Part shown: positions 24,490 through 38,986 of the stretch, one piece after another | Layout of the letters: each line of letters begins with the position of its first letter | Numbering within the stretch: the first letter of the stretch is position 1 | Source: Siderastrea radians | Taxonomy: Eukaryota > Cnidaria > Anthozoa > Scleractinia > Rhizangiidae | Direction of reading: 5' to 3' | Length of the DNA: 64,000 nt | Assembly (NCBI GenBank): GCA_964017195.1 | Contig: OZ024894.1 | Coordinates: 7,867,537-7,931,536 of the forward strand | Notes under the pieces: model-generated | Databases searched by the model: none | What the model was told of the DNA's origin: nothing | What the model saw: only the letters and a program-made list of their open reading frames with translations | Program-made: the position numbers and the translations under genes

Positions 24490-27400
24490 GGAGATAAAAA
24501 TTCAATAGATAAGAGACTAAATGCTTTGTGTCTTTGTTTCAACCAGTAGAAGAACGAGATGAGTTGTACTCCACCCATTTACGACCCATTTACGGCCCTT
24601 TTTTGTGCACGAAAGCTCTGGGTCGAGAATGGACTCTACCAACTCATGCCAACGCAATACGCATATTCGCTACTATCACATCACCATTAAAGCCTGGTTT
24701 TAGGTCATTTTTCCCCTTTTATAGAAGGAACAAAATTTTCTAATTTTCGCTAAAATTTAACCAATTTTTTTTCGAAAGAAAACAAACATGATCACCTAAA
24801 AACACAAAGTGAAGACTGTCCTGCTTACTCATTAGCTTTGTTTTTGCAGCTGGAAAAATTCCTTGGAAATGACGGAATTAAAAGAAACTCGTGTTTGGCA
24901 CTGCTGATCGTTTTGAGCGTTTATACAGGAGACTCTTTTACTCAAGCATTCTGGAGCGTTTTTAACTGACTACTAGCTCGGGAGACTAGCAACTATTGCC
25001 GTAGTGTCATATTGACATAAAAACGATTGAATTTCCAGTTTCCACTCAACTCCCAGTAATCTAACGGGCCCGAAAACTCTTGACTATTTCATGTTCACAA
25101 TGTTCTTCAACAGAGACTCGATTTTCATTGATTTTGTAGCTTAAATTTTAAACAACTTTATAATTTAGTGAAACACTTTAGAAAGTTATCACTAACACTG
25201 ACTAATAATACCGCCCGTGAATCGACAGCAAAAAGCAGTAAGAAAAATTACTTGTCGTGCCCGGTAAGGTATCAGAGTTACCAGAGCCGCTTGTCTCTCT
25301 TAGCCGGCGAGCACAAGGTTCTTGCTCTATGTTCAGGCTCTACCATCTAAGAGGGATAGGCGACCCTGGGGAAGAGAACGTTCCATTTTGCCCGACGGCC
25401 CGGTCAAGAAATCGAGGGTTCATGGGTTCGAGCTAGAAAGAAAATCTGCTAAAGGTCGGAACACACTAAGGGACCTGTCCGAGGGGTAGCCCCAGGCAGG
25501 GACAAGTCCCTGTAGCTATTGCACTAGAGGACTGGCCGCAGAGAGTTATTTCAGGACTACTTCCCATCTTTCCTGGGGACATTTCCCCTAAGTATATATA
25601 GAGGGGGGAATGTTACAGGTAAAGTTTGATTTGCTCTGCGATGATATTCTTTTCATCTAGCCTCAGGCACTGTTTAGGGAGGTATTTAGCTATTTGATTC
25701 TGACTACTAACCAGCGAAGAAAGACGTTTTTTCCTTCCATTAATTCTCCTCTTTAGTGCAGTCATTCAATTGATGGGGTATAGGATATTTTCGTGGACCG
25801 TGCTTTGACATAACTTCGCGTGAAATGACTGTTTTCTTCCTAGCTCCTGCAACGTGATTTGCTAAATAGCCGTGAGCCGTGTTTTGTCCGATCTTATTGT
25901 TACCCGAGAAGCAAAAGTAGTGTTTCATTTGTCGTGAAATGTGATTTTTTTTCGCCACCAAGGAAGGTGCCATGAATATTGATGATGAATTGAAATTTAC
26001 GTTAAATGAGTTTAATTTCTGTGAACGTGTTCTGGACTTCCCTATACTCCTCTTTAACTATTTAGTCCTATGATCAACATGCATGTTCTCTCCAGTGTTC
26101 TTCATATATTTTTTATACTACAAGTTGGGAGAATTTGATGAAACATCAAGACATATTTTGCCTTTCGTGATTATTTCCTATATTATCATGACCTGTATGT
26201 CTGAACTAGAAGTGATATTCTGGGATTGTGGGATAAGTTAGATGCTTGTTATTATTCGGAATTAAAGGGTTAATTGCGATGACAGTTCTTTGGAATACGA
26301 AGCACTCAATAGTTTTATGAGTAACAAGATGAACTTTACTCGTAAAGGCGTGTTAAAAATGGAGCACTATCACTAATCTGATTTATTCATATAAACAGAA
26401 ACAATAAGCATTTGTAATGATTACGTCGTGAACGAATGGTTAATACTATAGCTATTCTACAGTTGCAAAAATTAGCAGCAATATAGAGCGGTTTTCAACG
26501 GTGTGTCGAATGTATATCGTAATTACTTTGGTTTTGCTCTATCTGTGACAGGTTTAAAATTTCTCGCGATGACTGGTTCATAATCTCTTGGCCCGGAGAA
26601 ACTGTCTCTTCTGTCCGATCATTCTACCCGCTAAGTGGCCTATTCTGCTCGAAAGGTTGCTAAAAAGTCATTCTGCTCTATTCTGCTAGGAAAAAACTTT
26701 CCTGAGTGAAAAATGGTAAAAAAATAGTCACATTTCTTCGAACATAAAAGGTGCTGTATTATTTATTGGTGAAGTTAAACCGACTGGACCGTGGGAACAG
26801 TCACTTTTGATCGGCTAGTCTTTCGAGCAGGTGCGCGACTCGAAGGTGAAGCGGTCATGCGGGCGATTCACCGTCTTTTGATCTCTTTCTAGATAAAAAT
26901 TCTGCCAGATTCTACATATTCTGCTCCTGAAGCCCTATAATTTCCTATGATTCCGCTCAAATTCTACCAGCAGAATGTCAACAAGCCTAGTTTTGCGCCA
27001 CTTTTGCAACCAATGAGAACGAAAGCCAGAGCAGAACGTATCATTGTGGATGCGTTTTCCGCGCTTGGCAGCTGTTTCATATATTGGCTTCAGGTTCTGA
27101 TTGGTTCGTTGGGTTGTTTGCTGTTATCGTGATTGGACAGAGTAACAAGTTAGGTTTATATTTTACGACAAACAGTTGAAAGTCACTCTCCAAACTATAA
27201 GTTCTAATCGACACAGTCACGCTCTTCTAAATTACCAAAATAACTCAAAGCAATTAAAATAAACATTTCAGTCTACAAAAACAAGACTGTTGTCACACTC
27301 TTTTCTCGAATAATAGAATTCGGAACATCAAATCAAGAAAGTGCAAACTTATGACGTGTTGAATGAATGATTTGAAAAGCGATAGAACTGCTTGGATTTG

Positions 27401-27679
27401 CGTTATGTGTCTTTCAGCGGATCACGACATGGCGTGGGCGATTTTTCCCGCGCTTTTCGCCGGTTGCCAGGTCGCGTTTCACTACTGGTTCTAATAGGTT
27501 CTTTGTGCTACGTTAGCTCGTTGTAACTGCACGGCTAGATGCATTGGCTTTAATGAACAATCAAGAAAGAGTTTTAACGTACTAAAGTTTTTGCCGTTCG
27601 CAGATATTTAAAACTCACTTTTTGCTTAAATTGATGCTCGCATAAAACTGACAAGTAAGAGAGAAAAGGTTATTTCCTC
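24490..27679. other. Intergenic region between the TLC-domain and formin genes
   Basis: About 3.2 kb; the two genes converge here. No coding exon recognised. An ATTAAA on the minus strand near 27550 may serve the formin 3' end. Confidence 0.6.
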
Positions 27680-29406
27680 TCAGTTTTTGTTAGAATTTTT
27701 CTCTTTCTTTTTTCCTCGCGAAAACAGGCTGCCCAGTTTACGAGATGGACTTTTGTCGCCTCCACCTTCATGCGATTGTCCTTCGTTCTTTTTATCACTT
27801 CTGTCTTGCTTTCTCTTCTTCTTTTCGCGACGATTCTCCTTGAAATCAAATTCACCGCGAGACGCGTTATTATCAGAATCCCCAGGGACGGGTGATATGT
27901 CTTTTTCGCCTTTGTCTGTTTTGTACTTTCTTTTACTACCGCCGAACATTTTGGATAGACCACGTGACATAAGCGATTTGTTTCGCTTAACTTTCACTGT
28001 TTGAGCGCCAGAAGGATTCAAAAACATGTTGCTGGATTCTCGGTCTTCCATTAACGGGCTCAGTGGCTCCATCCGAGCATCTGGCTCGCTCGCTCGTCGT
28101 TTTCTTGGCTTTTCATCCTCATCGTCTTCCCTGTTATGTCGCTCTGCTCTATTGTCACTCACCTCTCCCGTGGTTTCTTTTTCAGTTCGTTCGAAAACTT
28201 CGCTTTGGTCGATTGTTACTAGCGGTATAACTTGTTCTGGTTTCTTGTCATTTTCTGTGCTTCGTTTCCGTTTGTTCTTTCTTTCATCGTTTCTGTTTTC
28301 TTCGCTTCTTATCGTCAATCCCGTCTCTTCACCTGCTGGAACCTTTAGAACCCAAAGGTTGTCGTCCGCGGCAGCACGTGATTTTTTATCGCCGCGCAAT
28401 TGGTTCACAGTGTCAGTTTTCCCGCCTTTTTCAATTTCATTCACTTTGCTTTTTTGTAAGTTTTCTTCACTTTTCTCCACCGCATATTCAGCGCTTTTCT
28501 TGGAAACTAATGAGGAATTTAAACTGTTGTCCTTTCCAGTATCTGACTTTTCAAAAGCTAGAGGAATATTTGACAATTCTAACGATGTTTTTGGTTTGTT
28601 ATTGGCAGCTGTAGCATAGCTTCCTGCAGTGCTTTCGCAGCTATTTTGATTTGTCGTTGGTGGAGGTCGAAATACACGCGCGTCTTTCTCCTCATTTGAC
28701 ACTTCCAATGGTAATAAATCAGAGTTTATATCAGCTGTTCTTTCCTGTTGCCTGGACTTGTTTTCGGGTTGTCCTACGCTCTTTTCATTAGATAAAACGT
28801 CATTCAATTTTGCAGAATTCTGCCCTTCATAAGGAAGCATTACTTTTTGTTTCGGAGCAGCAAGGTTATATCCTTCTTTCACTGTAACAAGTTCTGGCTT
28901 TGCCTCTCCATTTTCCTTTCGAGTCATTTCCTTGGAAGACAGGTGTTCATGGACTCCGTTTATAGCCAGCGTACCGTTTTTGTCCGGAATGTTTTTGTCA
29001 AATGAAGGAGGAGTAAGTTTATCAATGCTGTGGGAGTGTTCAAGAGATGCCATTTCCGTTTCCTTTTCGTTTTTTTCTTCTGCTGTTCCATTCTCCACAT
29101 CTTTGTCGAGTTTCGTTTCAGTTATCACAGAAAGAACATTATTTCCTTTATTCTGTTCTTTTGTGGAGAAATCGTTTGTGTCTTGTGTTAAATTTTCCTC
29201 CCTTTCTAATACATTGTTTATGACCGGTGCCCTCTTTCCGCTGACAGGTGGCATGTCCAGTTTCTCGGATACTTCTCCGTTTTTCGCGGCCACTTCGTCA
29301 TTCGTTTGTGTTTCACCTTTCACGTCTCCATTTACAAACACCTCATTCAGGTTGCCTGCTACCGGCTTACTTTCATCGACCTCCGGAATAACAAACACTT
29401 TAGAGC
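27680..29406 (-). CDS. INF2: Formin shared exon 16: long charged C-terminal tail
   Basis: 575 codons, then the stop TGA (27680-27682). Acceptor TTTTTTTTCAG; begins with two bases that complete Gly, then [14 protein letters not shown]. Low complexity and rich in Lys, Glu, Ser and Asn, with basic clusters such as [20 protein letters not shown] and, at the very end, [16 protein letters not shown]. No CAAX box (it ends KNSNKN), so prenyl anchoring as in one vertebrate INF2 isoform is not expected. Overlapping ORFs on the other strand are composition shadows. Confidence 0.9.
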
Positions 29407-32400
29407 CTGAAAAAAAACAGACAAAATTCGATCAGTCCTTGATCACGTATGTATTCAACCTTTTGATCCCTTTGGCTAAGACTCAAGAGTGGGCTGAGCG
29501 GATGTTATTGGCTGACAGCTGAGAAACAGCCTAACTTTAAATCGACAGCCAACATAAACATCCTTATCCCACCCCTTACAAAAAATTCACGTGCACACTT
29601 CAAGAAAAACACGTGATTAAGCCTCGTTTCCATGCGAGAAAACTGCAAAGGGGTCGCCCAAGTACTACTCTTATTGTTGACAAATATCGGAGGACTTTTA
29701 GTATAATTGATACCTCTTTTCGTTTGTTGAACAGATGAGTATTGTACCTTTAATTTAAAAAAACATTGTCAGTGAGTGTGATGTTTAAAGATTTAATTCA
29801 CTCTGAAAAGAAATCGCGGAAACATGGATAGAAACGTATGCTTGTATGTCTTGCTTGATCGATCAGAAGTTGTTGTGAGATTCCTACGCTGGTATAGGGT
29901 GTATTTATTTCAAATAATGCACTTAAAACAAAACTTAACTATTGTCCCTCGCATCATGTTGCGTCGTTTCGCCCGCGCGCGTCCAACTATTTTGTTTTCT
30001 TGCACAGACTAGCAAAAACGTTTTGAGATGTTTCGGAGAATTTGCTTTCTCGAATCAAGATTTGCTTTCATTAAAGGAAATGTTTCGTGCTTGACTAAGC
30101 AGAAATAATTTAGGTAACACTAGATTATTTTTAGCTTGGTTCTTTGAAGTAAAGTGTTGTTTTGAGCAATGTTGTTGTGAAGTATGTCACGAGTTTGACC
30201 TGTCGGCTATCAGTAAGATCTTAAGTGTAAATCTAGCTAATCTCGGGTAAAAAGCCGATAACTTACAACCCAGGAAATTGCTTTCAAGTATCAACCTCTT
30301 GAGAAAGCTAATCAAACATCGTTTGCTTAGGAAGCCGTACTTGTTCTATTTACGTAAGCAGAAAAGAACTGCGGCCAAAATTGAACCGATTGAATAAAAG
30401 TGTGGCTGTGTTCTTCCATTACGATTATAAAAGTGAACTATTCTTAAATAAAAATCTTATCAAAACTAAGATATGATAAGTGAAACAAGAGTGCGCATTC
30501 TTGAACTGTAGGCAAGCCAACTTCTCTGCAGGCAGTATTAATGATATTTCACTGGGCTATTATGAATACTGACCACCTGTTAACTTTTTGTTTTGACCAA
30601 ACGGTAAATCGTGTTGTTTTTAAAAATTCGTTCCATCTTCAGTCACGTTTTTGTAGGAAAGCTTTTCTTCATAAAAAATGAAATAGATTGATCTCGTCGT
30701 CAGACATACTCACGATGGCCTAAAGAAATAGATTTTACGTTAGACTTCCGAGAAGTGAAAAGACCAAGATCTTACTAGCTTACAGTATGATATTGAAAAT
30801 TGTGACTGCTGTTCAATGCGGTTAGATTGAATGACAGCTTTCCTTATAAATGCTTCACACAACACTTTTCACTTTGATGTGGATTCGTTCGCTTACTGGC
30901 ATTCGTAAATCTTCATCTGGTATTGAAACTATCGACTGGTATGGCTGCGTATCACTACATAACGTATGATCTGAAACGGCGGAGGTATTATTACCAGCAA
31001 GGCCGTGCATGACTGTCATGTTAAGGCTTATTGTTTATCCTTTCATGAATTAAAATAAAATCGATCTCTTCGAGCTATCCTGTAATACTGGACAGAGATT
31101 CCATTTTATTAAAGATGCAAACTAAGAACTTTCTGAATGTTCTTTAAAATTAGAGTTTGCGCATTCTTACGTACAAAAGCAAGTGAAAGAATCTTCCAAT
31201 TTCCTCTATCAATACCGAACATCTCCGAAGATAATCGAAGATCGCCCGATTATCTCTTGAGGAAGTCCAATCCAAAAATTCTATGTTAAATTAAAATAAA
31301 ATAACTAGTGTATTCTCAAAGTAACAGCAACCTTCTAAAATTTTATTTAAAAGTATAAATCTTACCAAAAAATGTATATCCATTTGTTCTTAACATGACC
31401 AAGGTATATATCTTCACAAAATATATAACTACGGTAGAATATTTTACAATAAATAGCGCAACACAACGAGGAAGCAAAAGAATACTCATGGAGTCTATTA
31501 TGATTAAAAATACTATTTACAAGGCTAAAAAGGGTTCAAAAAAGGAAAAAACCGAACGTTTTCGACTAATTAAATTCCTTTCCCTTCAAACTTAAAGACA
31601 AAAACATTCGCAGATCGCCTGTTGTCTATAACTTGAAGGTGTGGTGAAAATTACGTCGGTGAGACCATGAGGAATGTGGAAGTGCGAATTCATGAACATT
31701 AAAACCCTTGTCATGACTCTGAACCTGCCCGTCACCTACACGAGAATCCGCCTTATTCTTTTATTTGGCGAATACTTTGTACTGTCCATTCTTTTCACAA
31801 GCACAGAATTATTGAAGGCCTGATGATCCAACAATGGAGCCCCAGTTTGAAAAAACAAGTTCATTCTTCCGTTGCGAAACTGTTCCCATCGGGAATCACT
31901 TTAAACATAAAAATATGCACATAGCGGAGGTTCTTTTTACCGTGAAGATGACTTTTTAATTAATCAAAAGCATTCGGTTTTTTTCCTTTTTGGACCCTTT
32001 TTAGCCTTGCAAATAGTATTTTAAAATCGTAAGCGAATATTATGGATATCTATTATAATTGGTAAGCTACTTTTAAAAACCGTCGGATGCCAAAAGAAGC
32101 AAAAGCTTTTCTTTGCCTTTCAGTTGCATGGCAGAAGACAAAATTTGAAATTAGCCTTTAAATCAGTATTTCGCTTGCAAAAATTCTCATACAAAACTGT
32201 TTTTATTCACAACTTCGTTAAATGAAACAAAAGTTAATTTAAACAATCTAAATCGACAACTTTTTAAGTCCAAAAAATAGCAAATAAAAAATAGCAAAAC
32301 ATTATTCAGCGCATGTAAACATGCAACCCTTTTTTCCTACAACTTTTTATTGACCTAAACATTATTGCCAATTTTATAAATTTATTTGGAAAATAGCAAT

Positions 32401-34309
32401 TTATTGAGCAGAAGTCTGTGTTCATCAAAAGCATATAACCTATCTTCTACCTAATCAAATTTTGTTCTTTTTTTGTTAAACATGTTCTTCCTCAAAGCCT
32501 TACCGAAAGTCTGTTTTAGGGCCTGTTTGCACTGTCCTGTTGAAAACCGGCCCATAGTCAGTGAGGTTACGGGGTTGTATATTTCATCGTTGTGCCTTAA
32601 TTCTGCTAAACAGTTAACAGTCGTGGTTGTAATTGGTGGAGTCAAAAATTTGTTTATGCCAGTGACAAACAAACGTTGAACCTTGTAAACTAGCCCTAAC
32701 GATAGAATGTAGTGATGGAGTATTTTGGACGAGCGAGCACTGAATATTCCTTCGTGAGTTTAAGCAGCCATCTTGGATCAAGACAGTGGACGAGAGTTGG
32801 GGCGAGTCACAAATCCAACATGGCGCCCATCCAGCACTCGCAGGCCAAGCCTTGCCACCACTGCAAGCCACTCTAGGGAGGATAGTGGGTGTTATTTCGA
32901 GGTACTAACAATCTACGCGATCGGAAGGGAAGGCACGTCTAGATTTCTCTTCAACGTGTTCTCTTTGTCCTCCCCGTCCGCGTAGTCTAACTTAGAGCGG
33001 ATCTTGTCTGGACCCGAGAATTTTCGGAACCCATCCTTTTCTCTTTTAGCATTACCTCCTTCTTCCCGACTCAACTTCGCCCTGGGAGATGCTGATTTTA
33101 CTCCGGAGGGGGTGTTCCTAGAGCTCTTCCGTAGGGGGAAACCCTTCCGGATGTCACTAAGAAGTCGGTCGACAATGCATCCCTCTTGCTCCTCGTCTAA
33201 TGGACGTGGTTTTCCTTTCTTTACTACTCCGCCTGCCTTGGCGTTTCGCTCTGCTTCTTCCTGGCGTTTTTTCTCGCGTGCCTTTCGTCTCTCTTCTTGG
33301 ATACGGAATTGCTCGTTTTCCTAAAACCATAAGAAGGGAGGACTGTTACGTATTTAATACATGATTGAATTCTTTACAAAAACTATATTCAGTTTGTCAT
33401 TTTTTCATTTTTTTCAGTTTTTCGTTTTAGCGACCCATGGGACTTCAAAGAAAAATACGAGTCCCCACGGAAGTCGAAACTTGCCCTTCCGCATACTTGT
33501 TGGATGCTTTAAAGGGACTATGTCACGCTATTTTAATATCTTTTCTTAAAGCTCAGTGTCTTCACATCAACTGAATTACAAAAAAAAAATAGTCTAACTT
33601 TGTTATTAAAGACTATCTTACGGCAATGAATCTGTTTCCTGTGGTCTGTCGCTACCAATGGCAAGGATGAAAATTGATTGAAACTTGAAAAAATTGGGCC
33701 AATTTTTTCAGTTTTGATGTTATGTTTTTAAAATCACCAAAAAATTATTATGGTTAGTTGTCGCTGATAAAATTCATGTGATATCTTCTTCATAGTATTA
33801 CAGGAGGTAAAAGGAGCACTAGGTAATGCTTTTACCACAGAATTGACCTAAAATAACAAAATCCTCTTGACATATCACCTTAAACCAATGGGCCAAAGAA
33901 AGGCTCATGGTATTGTGGGTCGTTTTTCTAGGTTCCTACGCAACATACGTCCTGCGACCTTTGTAGGTTGTTTGCCATTTACGTGTGCAAATGGGTTGGT
34001 CCACAAGTTGTGTATGGGACGCCAAATATCAACTGGATAATTCTGTTGGAGATTTGTCATGTTCAATGTACCGGAATTAACTCGGTAAGCCTGGAACCGC
34101 ATGAATGTCCACGCACACGGTTCGAAGTTGGAGAAAGACAGAAATGGTAGAAAGGAATAAAGGGTACGGACATCAGTTTCCATTCGGAAATCCCCGTTTA
34201 ACTTATTATTATTATGGCAGTGCAAGACGTATTATTATTATTATTATTATTATTATATTATTATTATCATCGTTATTATTATTACTAGTATTATTATTAT
34301 TAATATTAA

Positions 34310-34350
<41 letters not shown>

Positions 34351-37300
34351 GGAGTTCTGAGGTTATTTTTCGAGGAATTTTGTTTATACTGAAAATTGTC
34401 CTTTTAGGCAAAACAGAAAATACCTCCATTTCCATTCCCAACGAAATCTCTTCGGAAGTTTGGAGTAATGGTAACAACCCCAGAGACGTGGGTGGAGACA
34501 GAGAATAGATAAGAGAACACTAGTCAGTTGGCTTATTCTACAACAGCTGTTTCGACTTCCCTACAAGTTGTAGTTTTTCATCATGAAATAAATGCTCAAA
34601 ATAATTTTTGATCTCTATTCAGTATGGCAAATGGTTACAACAACAAATGAAAAAAAAAACAGAATCGTGTTTATTGCATAAATAAAACTTAAAATCTTTA
34701 TTCCGCCTTTCTATTAGAGCCTTTAACGAAACCTCAACCAATCAGTACGCGACCTGTCTTCAAATTGTCCAATCATGGCGACCCTGGTTGTCGCACGTTA
34801 TGAAGTGGCGGGAAAAATGCCGCCATAGTTGTCAGGTGTTGTTATGTGGCAAAAAATGCGAACGTGTTACGAATGTATTCCATGTCTCGAACTGAAGAGA
34901 AAACATTACCACACCTGGCAAATTTTTACAACGACAAATTCAAGGCTCAAATAAGTTTACCTTCTTAGCAGTGACCAGTTGATCGCAAAAGGTCTTGAAT
35001 AAAGACAACAGTTCTTGTAGTTTTAACTTGCCCTCGTCCTCGCAGAAATACAGCGCCAACTGTTTGGTAAGGTTGTGAATCTCAGTGAGCCCGTCCTCGA
35101 GTTCTTTGGCCTTTTGTACGGCAGTCTAGAAAAAAGAAAATAGAAGAATTAGACGTAAAATATGGGGAAAAGATATTAGTCGATAGTTGCCAAAAAACAT
35201 GAAGCGAAGAATTTGACAAGTTTTAGTCGTCTTTTTGACACCCTATAATAGACCTTTATGTTTGACCTACCGAAATGTAACCTTAAGGTCAGTTCCGAAC
35301 TAGCACTCGAAGCGTCGCCTTTTAATTTACCTTATTTTAAGCTCATTAATTTTTAATGTTAATTAATTTATCTTACAGTGTTTTATTCCTCGATGCAACA
35401 CGAGGAAGGCGACCTGGGCACGATCCATTACTCGTTCTCAGCAAGCTCCACACCCTAATCACTAGACCAGGGCGCTTCTAGCTAAATCGAGAATCGAGCA
35501 GGAAAGTAATATACCTCAACAAAATCAGAAAACTGTTTTGAGATGTCTTTTGGCCCATTTTTCATCGCCTTTTTCAGTTCTTTCAGTTTGGACTTGAGTG
35601 TCTTCACTTCTTCTGAGATATTGTCAACAGATAATCTAAAAAAAGGAAGTAAGATCACACTAAATGTCACGCAAACGCATCACTAAAAAGTTTTGAATTC
35701 CTGTAAATTAAGGAAAGAAATAGTCTTCATAGTCTAGTCCGTAATTGGAAACGGCCGACCGATAGACTGCTTACCAAAAAGTTTTACTTTCCATTAGTCT
35801 GCGCCAATATCCAGATTTTTCCTCCTTTCTCTCGCATCGCCCAAAATGAACCGAAGGGAAAACCTAGTGTTGCCAATTTTGACCTGGTTTACACGTTTTC
35901 GTGCACTTGGCACCGGTAGGCGGTAGCGCGTTTTCCCGCGCGTGGCATCGGTTACGTGGTTTCCTATGCTGGCATCGGTTACAGTCGTTTTCCAGCGCTT
36001 GGCATGGATTGAACGTTTTTCTGCACATGAACCGACTTGCACGAAGTTCCTCGTTTTTCACTCTTTGCATGTTTGCCGCGCGTGGCCTACTCCGAGTTCT
36101 TATTTACTGATTTTGTTATTTGGTAATTACTTTGTAACAGTTTGGTTTTGGTTTAGCGACATTCATGAGAACACTTACTTTACTGCCTTGTCTAGATGTT
36201 TCATGTCGTCTGGGAACTTCAGCACCTCCTCGCGTTTTTCTTCGGCAACCTACAAGGCAAAACAATTTGTCAACGTCATTCTCTTATCAAAACAGCCCAA
36301 GAACTCTAAACTGGAAATTCTCAAGAGTCGAACTTACGTGAACTAAGAAATGCATCAGGTTCATACGCGGTTTGTTGGCTCGTGTATCGACGATCTTTAG
36401 AAGCGAGTTGATCTTAAAAGCCACGGCATTTCCTGCATATCCACCCTGTGGCAGAAAAAAAAACAAGATGGTAAAACATCGTCGGTACGCCTGTGGGTCA
36501 TAGTTCACCGGATAACGGCAAGAACTACTTACAGAATTTAAGAAATTGCCGATGATCAAGATCAACTGAAGAACTTCAGGGAGAATCTCACTTTGAAGAA
36601 TATCTAAGAAAAAATGTGGACAGGTTAGGAAGAGTTAAGATCAACATCGATTGCAGAAATTTTGAGTCTGGAGGAAATTCTATGAGAGTGTGACAAGAAC
36701 AGCGCTTTCCTATGGTAATGTTCATTATCAGCTCTACAAGCAAACGCGAGCCAAAAAAAGGCGAAAAGTTAGACTATATGATAAAGTTTTTCGTGCCACT
36801 TTTGCATAAGTTGCACCAAAATTGTAGGCCATACAAAAGGTCTCCTACTTTCTACACAAATCAGTGAAGTAAATTCGCGAGTAGCGTTCATTTTAGCGGT
36901 CCGTATAGCACACTTTGGACGGCCTGCTAAAAAATCAAGCCAAAATGCCCCTGTCATAAACTAATTGATTCAGTCTTGAGATAAAACGTGGTTCTAATTT
37001 TTGAGTAAGTGGGTGAATTCCTAGTGTGACCATTCAAATGAAAGCAACTGACCAGTACTTTCCTGTGGTACTGTTTATTATGCTGTACAAGGTGGTTCTA
37101 ACTTTTGAGTCTGTGGATGAAATTCTAAAGTGTGACCATATATTCAAATGAAAGCTACTCAGCAGTACGTTCCTGTGGTGTTGTTTGTTATGCTGCGCAA
37201 GGAGGATCTAATTTTTGAGTCTGTGGATGAAATCCTTAAGTGTGACCACTCGGTTGAAACTTATTGAACTGTACGTTCTGGTGGTTCTTTTTATTAAGCT

Positions 37301-38944
37301 GTTCCAGATGATTCTAACTTTTGAGTCTGTGGACGAAATCCTTAAGTGTAACCACTCAAATTAAGGCTATTGAACGGTAATTTCCCTTAGTGTTGTCACA
37401 TTCTGTAAAATGCAAAATGACCTATTTACAAATTTCACACACCTTGTATCGCTCCTTTCAAGGCTTCAATACTTGGCTCAATTGTTTCAAGTGTCATTTG
37501 AAATTCTTCTTTTTGCAGCATAGCTTCAAGCCGAAGACTGTACCTTTTAACAGCAACATCAAAAAACAAACAAAACGAGTAAGACGTACGACAGGCCTAA
37601 CTTTTTATTGCTGCATTACAACGACAACAACGAAGCTATTTATATCCATACCCTGGAATGGAGATCAAGGCCAGTAGAAACTTCTCGGCAGATCCAAGCT
37701 GTGTCTTGTCTCCAGAAAACCCTTTGAGCATTTCCCTCTAAAAATTAACATAACCAAATCATTTATTCACAAAAAGAAATCATTTTACTATCATTACCTT
37801 ATGAAAAGACACTGGAAAGAATGGCGGGTGCAGTTTAGCATAATTTTCGCCTTCCAAAAGTGAGTCCCGAACTCGTCATCGTGAGCGGGTTGAGTCTGTT
37901 GTTGGTATTTGTCAATGGTCTGAGGGTTTCCTCCGGGTATTCCAGTTTTCACAAAAAGCAACATTTGAAAATTCCAATTCGAGCTGGCCACCGGTTTGTT
38001 AGCGACCTTCTTTAAAAAAAGACGTTTTAGGTCTTCAATTGTTTAAATTCTTTGAAGGGTTTATCCTGATAAAACAGCTGTTCACAGTAACGGGTCATGA
38101 AATTCTACATGGACATGGTGCCATTCACAAACAAGGGACAGTGCGACACTGGCCAACACTCAAAAGATTGTTGGATTCATCTCTCAAACCACACTGAAAG
38201 AGACGCTAATGGCAGGATGGACCGGATAATAAATCCTTTAATGTGAAACCAGACCACAGAGCCCAGGAACGTACAGTAAATTAGGCCTGGACAGAATTTA
38301 TGATAAATTAGTTTTACAGAGGTATTAAAATCCTCAGTTGTGTTTTTCTTAGAGAATACAACTCGCGAACAAGTTGTTTGTTAGTTCCATCTACGAGGTA
38401 ATTTTTAAGCCCTTTAAATGTCTTATAATTTAAAACTGACCTCAGTATTATCTGGGAGAAGTTTAATGAACGCTTTCAGAACGTCTACGTCGAACGCCTT
38501 GCTATCTCCTTTGTTTATCAACTCAACGATTTGTTCATTGGATCTGACAAAGACAACACACTTTCAGTCAATCTTTCAACTGAAAAAAGGATATTCTGCC
38601 TCGTCCAATTCATTACCATTACTTTGAAAAAAGGAAAGAACCTTTGAAACAAACTGCAGGCGGCAAAACACTCAATTCCTGAATTCCAAAAAGGTGGCAA
38701 TTTTCTCGGGTGCTCGCAGGTTTACCATCCAGCAGGCAATTTTTACGCGCACTCATGCTTTTTGTCCACGTTGCAAGCAATTTTCACGTGCGATTGCGTG
38801 TTTCAATTCTCTCTCGTCTTTCACTGAGACCACGAAGGACGGCTTGTCATCTAAGGTAATAGGACTTACTTCTTAAACTGCTTCATGAAAATGTTCACGT
38901 TTAGACTCCGCTTTGGGTCAAGAAGACTAACCTGAAAGAACAAA

Positions 38945-38986
<42 letters not shown>

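Noticed and set aside
28026..29522. Ser/Phe-rich ORFs on the plus strand (28026-28619, 28932-29522)
   Set aside because: Antisense shadows of the Lys/Glu-rich formin tail exon.
34105..34477. Poly-Ile/Leu ORFs on both strands
   Set aside because: Translation of an ATT microsatellite.
37794..37991. ORF considered as an extra FH2 exon
   Set aside because: The flanking FH2 exons (38441 end, 37737 start) already join in phase 0 with expected sequence, and the ORF has no FH2 pattern.
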